Positions 1 to 6,429 of a stretch of 9,329 nt of DNA are shown here, piece by piece. How positions within the stretch are numbered: position 1 is the stretch's first letter; every line of letters begins with the position of its first letter. The position numbers and the translations under genes are program-made. Where the stretch lies: the NCBI GenBank assembly GCA_021372515.1, contig JAJFUG010000167.1, forward strand, positions 1 through 9,329, given 5' to 3'. The notes under the pieces are model-generated. The model searched no databases. It was not told the origin of the DNA and saw only the letters and a program-made list of their open reading frames with translations. The DNA is from a bacterium. GTDB taxonomy: Bacteria > Gemmatimonadota > Glassbacteria > GWA2-58-10.

Positions 1-920
1 AGCAGCGAGCCCTGGATCAGCACCTTGCTCTGCGGGTTGTCGCCGCTGCCCACACCGACCAGGCAGGCCGGGTCGAGGCCCCAGCGCTCCGTGAAATGGC
101 GCGCCAGGGGGCCGGCCAGCTCCAGCGCCGAGCCCAGGCCGGGGAGCCTGCCCCGCAGGCCCGCCGCGCCGCCGGGCAAGTCCCCGGCCACGGCAGCCAG
201 CAGTTCAGCACTCCAGGCGCGCGCCCGGTAGTCCATGAGCGAGCTGCCGCAGGCGTTGCCCCAGTCCAGGGGAATGGCGACCCGGCCGGTCAGCACGGCG
301 GGGACGAGGCTCGATATCTGGTGGATTAGCGCGGTCTGAGCGTACACTGCCGGGCGCCGGAGCGCGGTGCGGCGGATGCCGAACGCGCTGAACCGCAGCG
401 GGGCATCCGAGCCGGACAGCTCTACGATTCTATCCTTGCCCCCGACCTGAGAGCGGACAAAAGCCGCCTCCTCGCCGGTGCAGGCGGTGCGCCAGATACG
501 GGCCTCGGGCGTGGCCAACGCCCCGGCCAGGTGCTCCGGCAGGGAGGATTGGACCGCACCCAATGCCAGAGCGCCGAAAAAGCCCTCCGCTTGAGCGTTC
601 AGCAGCACGAACCCGTGCTGCTGGCCCGAGACATTGATCACCCGGATGTCGCGTGGCGAAAGGCCGCGCTCTCTGAATGCGGCCACCAGGTCATCGAACA
701 CGGCTTCGAGCGAGGCAAAATACAGGGCCGCGGGCTGGTTGGCCTCACCCGGCTCGGTGGGCGGCAGAAGGTAGTCCGCGGCCAGGCCGAAACGGTCCAG
801 GCGGCTGTCGCCGCGGTAGTCCAGGGCGTGCTCCCAGACTGTTTCACGGCTGTCCAGGTCCACGGCCACGGCGGCCAGGCCCTGGGTGCTGGAGTCGAGT
901 CCCAGCGAGAGACGTGGCAT
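1..920 (-). CDS. xylB: Xylulokinase-type FGGY carbohydrate kinase (C-terminus missing at window edge)
   Basis: This is a cytoplasmic sugar kinase that would phosphorylate D-xylulose to D-xylulose-5-phosphate with ATP, feeding the pentose phosphate pathway. Visible here are 306 residues, from an ATG at 918-920 to the left edge. The FGGY N-terminal domain has the phosphate-binding LGLDSSTQG at residues 6-14, SGQQHG at 98-103 (the xylulokinase SGQxHG substrate loop), and the LDWGNACGSSLMD stretch at 218-230, which matches the 'IDHGDGxGMNLMD' region of long, eukaryote-like xylulokinases. GSGDNPQ at 291-297 holds the probable catalytic Asp294. The family is about 500 residues long, so roughly 200 residues of the FGGY_C domain lie outside the window. 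The start is supported by a GAGAGGA Shine-Dalgarno at 931-937, ten bases upstream. It is co-oriented with the isomerase-like gene, which fits a xylose-use locus, but 451 bp of repeat-bearing DNA separates them. Other FGGY sugars are possible; xylulose is the best match by motif. Confidence 0.85.
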   Translation of the reverse strand, partial: MPRLSLGLDSSTQGLAAVAVDLDSRETVWEHALDYRGDSRLDRFGLAADYLLPPTEPGEANQPAALYFASLEAVFDDLVAAFRERGLSPRDIRVINVSGQQHGFVLLNAQAEGFFGALALGAVQSSLPEHLAGALATPEARIWRTACTGEEAAFVRSQVGGKDRIVELSGSDAPLRFSAFGIRRTALRRPAVYAQTALIHQISSLVPAVLTGRVAIPLDWGNACGSSLMDYRARAWSAELLAAVAGDLPGGAAGLRGRLPGLGSALELAGPLARHFTERWGLDPACLVGVGSGDNPQSKVLIQGSL

Positions 921-958
921 TCAGGTTCACTCCTCTCACGCATTCGGGCTATACAAGC

Positions 959-979
959 GGGGCACGGCGCACCGTGCCC
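959..979. repeat. GC-rich palindromic repeat, copy 1 (imperfect)
   Basis: The unit reads GGGGCACGGCG followed by its near reverse complement, CACCGTGCCC. It differs from copy 2 by an A where copy 2 has G near the centre, and by losing the final C. As RNA it would form a stem of about 10 bp in the kinase leader, about 40 bases before the start codon. It may be a REP-like dispersed repeat or a transcript-stabilising or attenuating hairpin; copy number in the genome is not visible here. Confidence 0.6.
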
Positions 980-1284
980 GAGAGACTTTTATGTTCTCTG
1001 GGTTTCGGCCAAGAGAACCAGAAGCCATTGGGGGGCCGTAAACTCGCGTAGGCATCGGCTGTCTTAAGACCCACGGTGTGCACAGGGATTTTTCACGCTG
1101 CCTTTGGAGCAGGGCGACGCTGGCGCTGATTGCCCGCCGGACCATGGCGCTGTTTCATCCCGCGGTGTGCATTTGGTATGTACTCCGCTCCTCTGCCACG
1201 GCTCAGACATACGGCCCCCGGGCGGCCCGCCGGGCCGCATGGGAAACGGCACGAACGGCAGACAATAGCGGAACGTTTAAGAAT

Positions 1285-1306
1285 GGGGCACGGCGCGCCG
1301 TGCCCC
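1285..1306. repeat. GC-rich palindromic repeat, copy 2 (perfect 22-bp palindrome)
   Basis: GGGGCACGGCG is followed directly by its exact reverse complement CGCCGTGCCCC, so every base pairs. It begins 66 bases beyond the isomerase stop codon in the direction of transcription. On the minus strand it is followed by ATTCTTAAAC, which is only moderately U-rich, so it could act as a 3'-end hairpin or weak terminator for the isomerase transcript. Copy 1 lies 305 bp further on. Confidence 0.7.
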
Positions 1307-1371
1307 TGCAGGAATCGAACGTCACGCACAACTTGTATTCAGCGACCGCTCCGGAGGTTTCCGGGCCGGCC

Positions 1372-2664
1372 TCAGAAATCGAGCGGCATGGGCCGCTGCT
1401 CGAACTTGAGCACCGTCTCGCGCGAAATCAGGCGCGACTGGTCGATCCCCTTGGCGCGGGCGCGGGTGACAATGTCCTCGATCCTCCCACGGGAGCCGGC
1501 CGGGTTGTGGTAAGCGGCCAGCACCTCCTCCGGATCCATGTTGTCCACGATGCCGTTGGCCAGCTCGATGGCGTTGATACTCTTGGCCACCGCGGCCTCG
1601 ACCGGCATGCGCTCGGGGTTGATGTCCAGGCCGAACATGCCCTGGTAGCCGTAGAGCCGCAGCACGAACAGCAGGGCCTCCAGGGTCTCCACGCCCACCA
1701 CGCCCGGGTCGAGGTCCTGGTCGAAATTGCCCAGCGGCTGGCTGTTCCAGTGGGTGTGGGCCAGACGGGCCTGGCGCAGGACCGCGCTGTACGAGAAAGC
1801 CACATCCTCGAAGCCCATGCGCACGTGGCCGATCTCGGGGTTCAGGCCGACCAGGCAGTGCCCGGCCTCGAGCAGCTTGCGGTTGACAGGGTTCTTGAGG
1901 CGCGCCTCCACGTTCTGCGCCATGATTATGCCATCGGCGGTGTTGCGCCAGATATTGTTGATCGCGGGCTCGTAGGGCTTGGGCTCGATAGCCACGCGCA
2001 CGCCCGGGACCTCGTCCATCGCCTCGGCCAGGGCGGCCTCGAAACGGTCCCACATGTCGTAGAAATCCGTGCCCAGCGAGTAGGTGTAGCCGTCGATGCC
2101 CGGCCAGCAGACCGCCACCACCGGGTAGCCCTGCTCCTCGGAGATCATCTTGACCAGCTTGAGCTGGTCCACGGTGCGTGCGGCGTACTTGTCGCGCACC
2201 GCGCCCAGGGGGCTGCTGGTGGTGCCGAACTGCGAGTCGACCATGCGGAAATCGCCGCCGATTCCGGCCACCACGGAGACGAGGATACCGGTTTCCTTAC
2301 GCAGCTTACGGAACTGCGGGTAGTTCTCGGCGTTGATCTCCCAGGGCTCGTGGGCCTCGAGGGCCTTGAGGCCCACCCCGCCCAGCTCGGCCGCGATATC
2401 GAGCCGCCGCGCCAGGTCCATGGGCGCCTTGTAGCTGCCGTGGAACCGTGAGCCGCCCTCGCCGAAGAACCAGATGCCGGCGCTGTAGACCGGCTTGAAC
2501 GGCTGGCGCAGCATCCCGATCCGGGTCTGTGGCGCCAGGCGCAGGGCCTGGTGACGGATATCGGCCAGGGTGGCGCCCTCGACTGTCCGTCCTGCGACAG
2601 CGCGGACCGACTCATCGTACGGAAGCCTGAGGCCATAGTTATTGAAACCGGAATACTCGAACAT
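1372..2664 (-). CDS. Xylose isomerase-like TIM-barrel protein (xylA-like, variant active site)
   Basis: This is a 430-residue cytoplasmic protein of the xylose isomerase-like TIM-barrel fold. The family interconverts aldoses and ketoses using two divalent metals. Compared from memory with Streptomyces-type xylose isomerase, it keeps Trp187 in CWPG, Glu227 and Lys229 in IEPKP, Glu277 and His280 in NPEIGH, Asn307, Asp315 and Asp317 in FDQDL, and Asp347 in GLDINP. His105 in LEAHEP sits where the ring-opening histidine is expected. Two differences stand out: the metal-1 ligand aspartate (usual HIDLN) is His305 in HTHWN, and the usual HDDD after the catalytic His reads HEPWE. The ATG at 2662-2664 is preceded by a purine-rich GGGGGAGAAGAGG at 2665-2677. 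It follows the metallophosphoesterase by 62 bp and precedes the xylulokinase-like gene, so D-xylose isomerase activity is the simplest reading. Another sugar isomerase or epimerase role remains possible. Confidence 0.8.
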   Translation of the reverse strand: MFEYSGFNNYGLRLPYDESVRAVAGRTVEGATLADIRHQALRLAPQTRIGMLRQPFKPVYSAGIWFFGEGGSRFHGSYKAPMDLARRLDIAAELGGVGLKALEAHEPWEINAENYPQFRKLRKETGILVSVVAGIGGDFRMVDSQFGTTSSPLGAVRDKYAARTVDQLKLVKMISEEQGYPVVAVCWPGIDGYTYSLGTDFYDMWDRFEAALAEAMDEVPGVRVAIEPKPYEPAINNIWRNTADGIIMAQNVEARLKNPVNRKLLEAGHCLVGLNPEIGHVRMGFEDVAFSYSAVLRQARLAHTHWNSQPLGNFDQDLDPGVVGVETLEALLFVLRLYGYQGMFGLDINPERMPVEAAVAKSINAIELANGIVDNMDPEEVLAAYHNPAGSRGRIEDIVTRARAKGIDQSRLISRETVLKFEQRPMPLDF

Positions 2665-2726
2665 CCTCTTCTCCCCCTCGCGTAAACGTTCCCTGCATCA
2701 TGTTTCACGGCACCCCGGCGCCGCGG

Positions 2727-4391
2727 TCAATTGAAACGCACGATCAGACGCGGCCGCAGACTGGGCACTGCGTAACTGCCGCCGCGGAAAGTAATGTTGT
2801 AGTTGCTGCGCACTGGCGAGACCACCCAGCCGTGGTTCTGCTCCGGATGGGCCAGCCAGCGCTCGAACTGCGGGATGAACGCCGACAGGTCGACCCGCAC
2901 GGGTGTTTCGGGGCGCACCTCCTGGCGGCCATCCGCCTGCTCGCTCCACTCCCCGCTCAAGGGGGCGCTCACCGCGCCCGAGTCCTGGGCGCTCCAGGCG
3001 GGGAGGGCCGGGCGGGTGGCGAACGTCATCCGGCTGTCCCAGCCGCTCCCGGGCAGCCCGACCCGGTACAGGTCATCCCCCCCGGCCGGTGAGAGCGAGT
3101 TCTGGCGGCAGCAGAACAGCTCCAGCTCCAGTGACTCGACCCGCTTGCCCGCAGGCGGCCGTAGGCCGCCCAGGTCGTAGGCGAGATAGAACTCCGAGAA
3201 CTCCTGCTCGCCGCGGCGACCGTAGGTCCAACATTCCAAGTCCGCGCCCGCCAGGCAGGCTGTCGGCTGCTGCGCCCGCACGGTGGCGGAGAGGCAGCCG
3301 TCGTAGCCGTTGTGACCGTTCCACAGCTCCACCACACCTGAGGGCGACTGAGGCTCCGGGACATACAGGCTGCGCGCGGCGAAACCATCGCTCAGGGCGC
3401 CCGCACTGTCCCGGGCGCGGACAAGAAGATAATGCGGGCCGGGACTCAAATCCAGAGGGTCCAGAGCCAGGCTGAAACTGTCCGTACCCGTGGCCTTCCG
3501 CCAGGGACCATAGTCCAGGCTGAACTCGACCTGTGTCACGGCCCGGTCATCCCAGGCCTGTCCGGCAACGACCCGCGCCGAGTCCAAAACAAGGCAGACC
3601 GAGCTGTCAGCCAGGGCCAGGGTCGGGGGCGTATCCGGCAGGGAGTCCAGGGCCAGGCTGTCGAAAGCGAACGAGCGGACCGCGGTCAGACGGCCACTGT
3701 CCAGCCGTATCTCGTAGAACCGCCCATCGCGCGTGCTGTCCATGCTGCAGTTGGACAGGGTCAGGGAGACTACCCCACAGGCCAGGGTGTCCAGGTTATG
3801 GGTGTGGGTGTGACCGCTCAGGCAGAGGACAATATCCTGCGCCCGGCCCTCCAGAAGCGGCAGGGCTGTGTCCCCAAACTTTCCGGGTGGATAGTGCTGG
3901 GCGTAAACCAAATGCTTCCCAGCCGGGGTGGCCGCCAGAAGGCTGTCCAGCCACTGCCTGCAGCGCAGGCTGTCCTGGCTCCAGTTGAGGACAAACTCGT
4001 AGCCACCGGCCTCGAAAGTCCGGGCCAGGGGGCCGAACACGGCGCTCCACCACTGAGGCGAGCGGGCGTAGTTGTCATCGTGGTTGCCGGGCAGGACATA
4101 GACCGGCAGTGGGGCCTGGGCGCAAATCTCGCGGACATTCTCCTCGTACTCCGGGGCTTGGGCGCAGATATCCCCGGTGATCAGCACGAACTGCCCCCGG
4201 TCGCGCACCGTGTAGAGGAGCCGCCGCAGACGGCCCAGGTCCTCGCCGGAGGCGATGTGCGTGTCGGACAGGGCGATGAAATCGAGGGGCCGCGGCTTGG
4301 AAGAGCATGCGCAGGCCAGAAATGCGGCGACTAAAACGCTCAGGCGGATGAATAGCTTACCGGTTCGGACAGCGCGGTTGTCAGCAGTCAT
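2727..4391 (-). CDS. Lipoprotein-like calcineurin metallophosphoesterase with Ig-like and DNRLRE-like domains
   Basis: This is a 554-residue exported protein. Residues 12-29 form a basic-then-hydrophobic signal segment ending in FLACAC, a loose lipobox (Cys27 or Cys29), so it is probably membrane-anchored outside the cytoplasm. The calcineurin-like phosphoesterase core spans about 36-230: DTH (Asp43, His45), GD (Asp74), GNHD (Asn103, His104), the QHYP histidine (His166) and GHTH (His194, His196), a complete bimetal set for phosphoester hydrolysis. Residues about 256-345 look like an Ig-like beta module (VEFSLDYGPW). Residues about 353-554 resemble a DNRLRE/CBM96-type beta-jelly domain: a parade of conserved FYLAYDL, LELELF and a final RPRLIVRF strand. 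The ATG at 4389-4391 is chosen because AAGGGA sits 8 bases upstream; a TTG at 4437-4439 would add 16 residues ahead of the signal and is unlikely. The substrate is unknown. It is the first gene of the left block and may be co-transcribed with the isomerase. Confidence 0.85.
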   Translation of the reverse strand: MTADNRAVRTGKLFIRLSVLVAAFLACACSSKPRPLDFIALSDTHIASGEDLGRLRRLLYTVRDRGQFVLITGDICAQAPEYEENVREICAQAPLPVYVLPGNHDDNYARSPQWWSAVFGPLARTFEAGGYEFVLNWSQDSLRCRQWLDSLLAATPAGKHLVYAQHYPPGKFGDTALPLLEGRAQDIVLCLSGHTHTHNLDTLACGVVSLTLSNCSMDSTRDGRFYEIRLDSGRLTAVRSFAFDSLALDSLPDTPPTLALADSSVCLVLDSARVVAGQAWDDRAVTQVEFSLDYGPWRKATGTDSFSLALDPLDLSPGPHYLLVRARDSAGALSDGFAARSLYVPEPQSPSGVVELWNGHNGYDGCLSATVRAQQPTACLAGADLECWTYGRRGEQEFSEFYLAYDLGGLRPPAGKRVESLELELFCCRQNSLSPAGGDDLYRVGLPGSGWDSRMTFATRPALPAWSAQDSGAVSAPLSGEWSEQADGRQEVRPETPVRVDLSAFIPQFERWLAHPEQNHGWVVSPVRSNYNITFRGGSYAVPSLRPRLIVRFN

Positions 4392-4462
4392 AGGTCGATT
4401 CCCTTGCGGAGAGTGCTGCCGGGGCATTCCGGGAGCCAAGGTCCATCAGTTCACCAGGGAAA

Positions 4463-4491
4463 ACTATAAAGGACTGTCGACCGTTGCGCAA
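4463..4491 (-). promoter_or_regulatory. Putative sigma70-type promoter of the phosphoesterase gene
   Basis: On the minus strand, TATAGT (4463-4468) matches five of six bases of the minus-10 consensus. It is preceded at exactly 17 bp by TTGCGC (4486-4491), which keeps the TTG of the minus-35. This gives a leader of about 65 bases before the ATG at 4391. The spacing and position are right, but the minus-35 is weak. Confidence 0.4.
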
Positions 4492-4545
4492 TGGAGATTT
4501 CCCGCGGAAAAAGCAGGAAAAACTTGTAATAATGTTAATAAATCT

Positions 4546-4564
4546 CTTACATTTCCTTTGTAAG
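4546..4564. promoter_or_regulatory. Operator-like inverted repeat CTTACA-N7-TGTAAG
   Basis: Perfect 6-bp arms CTTACA (4546-4551) and TGTAAG (4559-4564) are separated by seven bases. The 19-bp size and the location in the AT-rich divergent region, just downstream of the plus-strand minus-10 candidate, suit a dimeric repressor site. No regulator gene is in the window. It could equally be a small leader hairpin. Confidence 0.3.
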
Positions 4565-4632
4565 TAGAGTCTTCTTCATTTTTGTCCCCCTTTCTGCCTC
4601 AAATCAAGATCAAACAATCAGCGGGGGCATGT

Positions 4633-5505
4633 GTGGTAAACCTGCGCAAGGCTCTTACCGGCACCTGGATTGTGGCCATAGTTTTCCTTTTCTCTGTTTT
4701 CATTTTCTTTTCCTACAGCGGGGCCGGAGCAATCAGTTTCCTGCACGGCAAGACAGTCCTCACCCTTCTGCTTCTTAGCTCCCTGGCGTTCGTGGCCGAG
4801 TACGTGGACTCCTCCCTGGGCATGGGCTACGGTACAACCCTTACCCCGATCCTTATGTTCTCCGGCTACACCCCGCTGCAGATCGTGCCAGCGGTGCTGT
4901 TCTCGGAGTTCGTCACCGGTATCTCGGCCGGCCTGGCCCATCACAGCCTGGGCAACGTGGACCTTTCCCGAGGCACGGATGACCGTCGCGTGATGTACCT
5001 TCTGCTGGCCCTTTCGGTGGTTGGCACCCTGGCCGCGGTGGTGATGGCGCTGAACCTTCCGGCGCGCGCGGTTAAATTCTACATCGGGGTTATTATCACC
5101 GCGGTGGGGCTGTTCCTGATCGCCGGAATAGGACGTAAAATACGCTATTCCTCGGCGCGTATCATCGCCCTGGGTACAGTGGCCGCGTTCAACAAGGGTA
5201 TCTCGGGCGGAGGCTACGGCCCCCTGATCACCGGCGGTCAGATCATGTGTGGGGTGCCTGAGAAAAACGCGGTGGGGATCACCTCGTTTGTCGAGGGTGT
5301 GGTCTGTCTGGTGGGGCTGATCCTTTACGTGACCATGCAGGGCGGGATCTACTGGCCGTTGGCCGGGGCGTTGACCGCGGGCGCGGTGCTGAGCGTGCCG
5401 GTGGCGGCCTGGACCGTGAAAATCGTATCCGGGCCGACCCTGCGCTGGGTGATCGGTGTAATCACCCTCCTGCTGGGCGTGATGACCCTGGTCAAGCTGT
5501 TCTGA
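4633..5505 (+). CDS. TauE/SafE-family membrane permease (sulfite exporter-like)
   Basis: This is an inner-membrane protein of about 290 residues with roughly eight hydrophobic segments (near residues 11-27, 41-57, 67-90, 120-140, 145-165, 175-200, 208-232, 238-260 and 271-290). It has the two-half repeat of the TauE/SafE family: DSSLGMGYG followed by PLQIVPAVLFSEFVTG in the first half, and NKGISGGGYGPL followed by KNAVGITSFVEG in the second. The family moves organic or sulfur-containing anions such as sulfite or sulfoacetate; the substrate cannot be told from this sequence. No ATG lies near the expected N-terminus. I chose the GTG at 4633, just before the first membrane segment, with a GGGGG run five bases upstream. 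A TTG at 4582 would add 17 residues but has no ribosome-binding site. It is the only plus-strand gene here, so it is probably expressed on its own. Confidence 0.85.
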   Translation: MVNLRKALTGTWIVAIVFLFSVFIFFSYSGAGAISFLHGKTVLTLLLLSSLAFVAEYVDSSLGMGYGTTLTPILMFSGYTPLQIVPAVLFSEFVTGISAGLAHHSLGNVDLSRGTDDRRVMYLLLALSVVGTLAAVVMALNLPARAVKFYIGVIITAVGLFLIAGIGRKIRYSSARIIALGTVAAFNKGISGGGYGPLITGGQIMCGVPEKNAVGITSFVEGVVCLVGLILYVTMQGGIYWPLAGALTAGAVLSVPVAAWTVKIVSGPTLRWVIGVITLLLGVMTLVKLF

Positions 5506-5536
5506 GCGGGCCGCGTGCGAGGCTCGGGCTCCCCAA

Positions 5537-5611
5537 GGCGGCCGCGCCGGGCGCCGGAGGCGCCGCGCGCGTGCGCCCGCCCGCCGTTTTCACGGCGGCG
5601 GCGCGGCCGCC
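5537..5611. repeat. 75-nt GC-rich cloverleaf-forming inverted repeat between convergent genes
   Basis: A perfect 13-bp outer stem pairs GGCGGCCGCGCCG (5537-5549) with its exact complement (5599-5611). Inside are three perfect hairpins: GGCGCC-GGA-GGCGCC (5550-5564), GCGC-GCGT-GCGC (5565-5576) and CCGCCG-TTTTCA-CGGCGG (5581-5598). Only four bases, 5577-5580, lie between stems. It is not a tRNA, since the loops lack tRNA signatures. It sits 31 bases after the permease stop and 70 bases from the ABC permease stop, so it may end transcription from both sides or be a mobile or dispersed GC-rich repeat. Confidence 0.6.
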
Positions 5612-5668
5612 CCCTGCTCGATATCCATCCCTCCCTTGAAGCCAACCCCCGAAACCGCCGCCTGCGAA

Positions 5669-5682
5669 ACCGCCGTGGCGGT
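5669..5682 (-). terminator. Hairpin at the end of the ABC operon
   Basis: ACCGCC (5669-5674) and GGCGGT (5677-5682) form a perfect 6-bp inverted repeat with a two-base centre, touching the stop codon of the second permease. On the minus strand it is followed by TTCGCAGG, so there is no real U tract. An 11-bp direct repeat CGAAACCGCCG (5650-5660 and 5665-5675) overlaps it. Together with the cloverleaf it may mark the 3' end of the ABC transcript, but it is not a textbook intrinsic terminator. Confidence 0.3.
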
Positions 5683-6416
5683 CAGTCCAGGATCAGACGG
5701 GCCCGGCGGAAACGCGCCCGGGCGGCGTGGACCGTCACCAGCGACTCGGCCAGAAGGAACAGCGCCGTGGATATGACCAGGGCCAGCGGGTCGATCCCGG
5801 TGACAAAACCGATAATCGTATTGCGCAACCCGGCCGGTATCATCCGCAGGGCTATCCCCGGCACCATCAGCAGACCCATGACAGTGAAGCCCAACCATGT
5901 CTGCGCCTGACGGACCGTGCTGGCCCGCAGGGAATAGTGCATGCCGAGCGAGGCCGCAGCCAGGGCGGTCAGCGGGGCAACCGCAAAAGCGGCGACAAGG
6001 GCCGGAACGCCGAAAAACAGCACACCCATACCCCTCGCCACCACGTTTACTGCCAGCAGACCCACCGCAAAAAACAGAGCCGCCGCGGCCCAGGCCCAGA
6101 GTGTCATTGCTCCCAGCTTGCCAAAAAGGATCGCGCTGTCGCCCAGGCGGGTGGCGAGCAGGGCTTCCAAAGTTTTGCGCTCACGCTCTCCGGCGAACGA
6201 GTCGGCCACCACCGCCGAGGTATAGAACGCGGGGATGAAAAGCGCGAAGATCAGGACCATTACCGGGTGCAGCCATTCCGCTTTGCCGGCGCAGGCGGTA
6301 ATGACCGCAAGCAGGACAGGTGTGAGCAAGGCGCTCAGCCCCTCCTTGGACCGGAAACTGAAGCCCAGGTTGTCCCGCATCTCTTTCCAGATCACGGCGC
6401 GGATATCGTCGAGCAC
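5682..6416 (-). CDS. ABC-2 type transporter permease (second of two paralogues)
   Basis: This is an inner-membrane subunit of 244 residues with about six hydrophobic segments. It begins with a cytoplasmic stretch ending WKEMRDN, typical of ABC-2/NatB-like permeases. The cytoplasmic coupling element containing DSFAGERERKTLE lies at residues 72-84, within a block (70-91) identical to one in the neighbouring permease. SLRASTVRQAQ also matches the paralogue (SLRAGTVRQAQ), and both end in RRARLILD. The start is a GTG at 6414-6416 with a strong GGGAGGAG just upstream. It lies 13 bp after the first permease, so the two are co-transcribed and likely pair as a heterodimer with the single ATPase. The exported substrate is not known. 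Confidence 0.85.
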   Translation of the reverse strand: MLDDIRAVIWKEMRDNLGFSFRSKEGLSALLTPVLLAVITACAGKAEWLHPVMVLIFALFIPAFYTSAVVADSFAGERERKTLEALLATRLGDSAILFGKLGAMTLWAWAAAALFFAVGLLAVNVVARGMGVLFFGVPALVAAFAVAPLTALAAASLGMHYSLRASTVRQAQTWLGFTVMGLLMVPGIALRMIPAGLRNTIIGFVTGIDPLALVISTALFLLAESLVTVHAARARFRRARLILD

Positions 6417-6429
6417 GGCTGCTCCTCCC

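Larger units (their letters stand above)
921..1371. other. 451-bp gene-free segment with palindromes, between kinase and isomerase genes
   Basis: I find no convincing gene here. The open frames have no family signature, no ribosome-binding site and compositions typical of frame shadows. The segment carries two copies of a GC-rich palindrome (959-979 and 1285-1306), a 7-bp inverted repeat GTTCTCT/AGAGAAC (993-999 and 1012-1018), a 10-bp palindrome GTCTTAAGAC (1061-1070) and TGTGCACA (1077-1084). It lies in the leader of the kinase gene and after the isomerase stop codon. It could be an array of non-coding dispersed repeats or a decayed insertion. No clear sigma70 promoter for the kinase was seen in it. 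Confidence 0.6.
4392..4632. promoter_or_regulatory. AT-rich divergent regulatory region
   Basis: This 241-bp stretch lies between the divergent phosphoesterase (minus) and permease (plus) genes and is clearly more AT-rich than the rest of the window, especially 4505-4615. It holds the minus-strand promoter candidate at 4463-4491 and a 19-bp inverted repeat at 4546-4564. It also holds a plus-strand extended minus-10 candidate, TGT then AATAAT, at 4525-4533, for which I see no convincing minus-35. No reading frame here looks like a gene. Confidence 0.55.

Noticed and set aside
531-1067. 178-residue plus-strand frame opposite the kinase
   Set aside because: It is the complement of a well-defined FGGY kinase and runs into repeat DNA.
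1351-1364. CCGGA-GGTT-TCCGG hairpin just after the isomerase stop as a terminator
   Set aside because: Only a 5-bp stem with no following U tract on the minus strand.
1078-2451. 457-residue plus-strand open frame opposite the isomerase
   Set aside because: It is a frame shadow: the minus strand has a complete family signature and a ribosome-binding site, whereas this frame is low in hydrophobic structure and matches no family.
2701-2726. Separate promoter for the isomerase in the 62-bp gap
   Set aside because: A TTGACC overlaps the phosphoesterase stop, but no minus-10 at acceptable spacing is present; co-transcription is simpler.
4389-4439. TTG start at 4437-4439 for the phosphoesterase
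   Set aside because: It would place 16 polar residues before the signal segment; the ATG at 4389-4391 has AAGGGA at proper spacing.
5537-5611. Cloverleaf read as a tRNA or tRNA-like gene
   Set aside because: The outer stem is 13 bp, the loops are 3, 4 and 6 nt, and there is no T-loop GTTC or anticodon arm of normal size.
5515-5910. 131-residue plus-strand frame after the TauE/SafE-type gene
   Set aside because: Arg/Pro-rich translation of the cloverleaf and of the permease antisense; no ribosome-binding site or recognisable domain.
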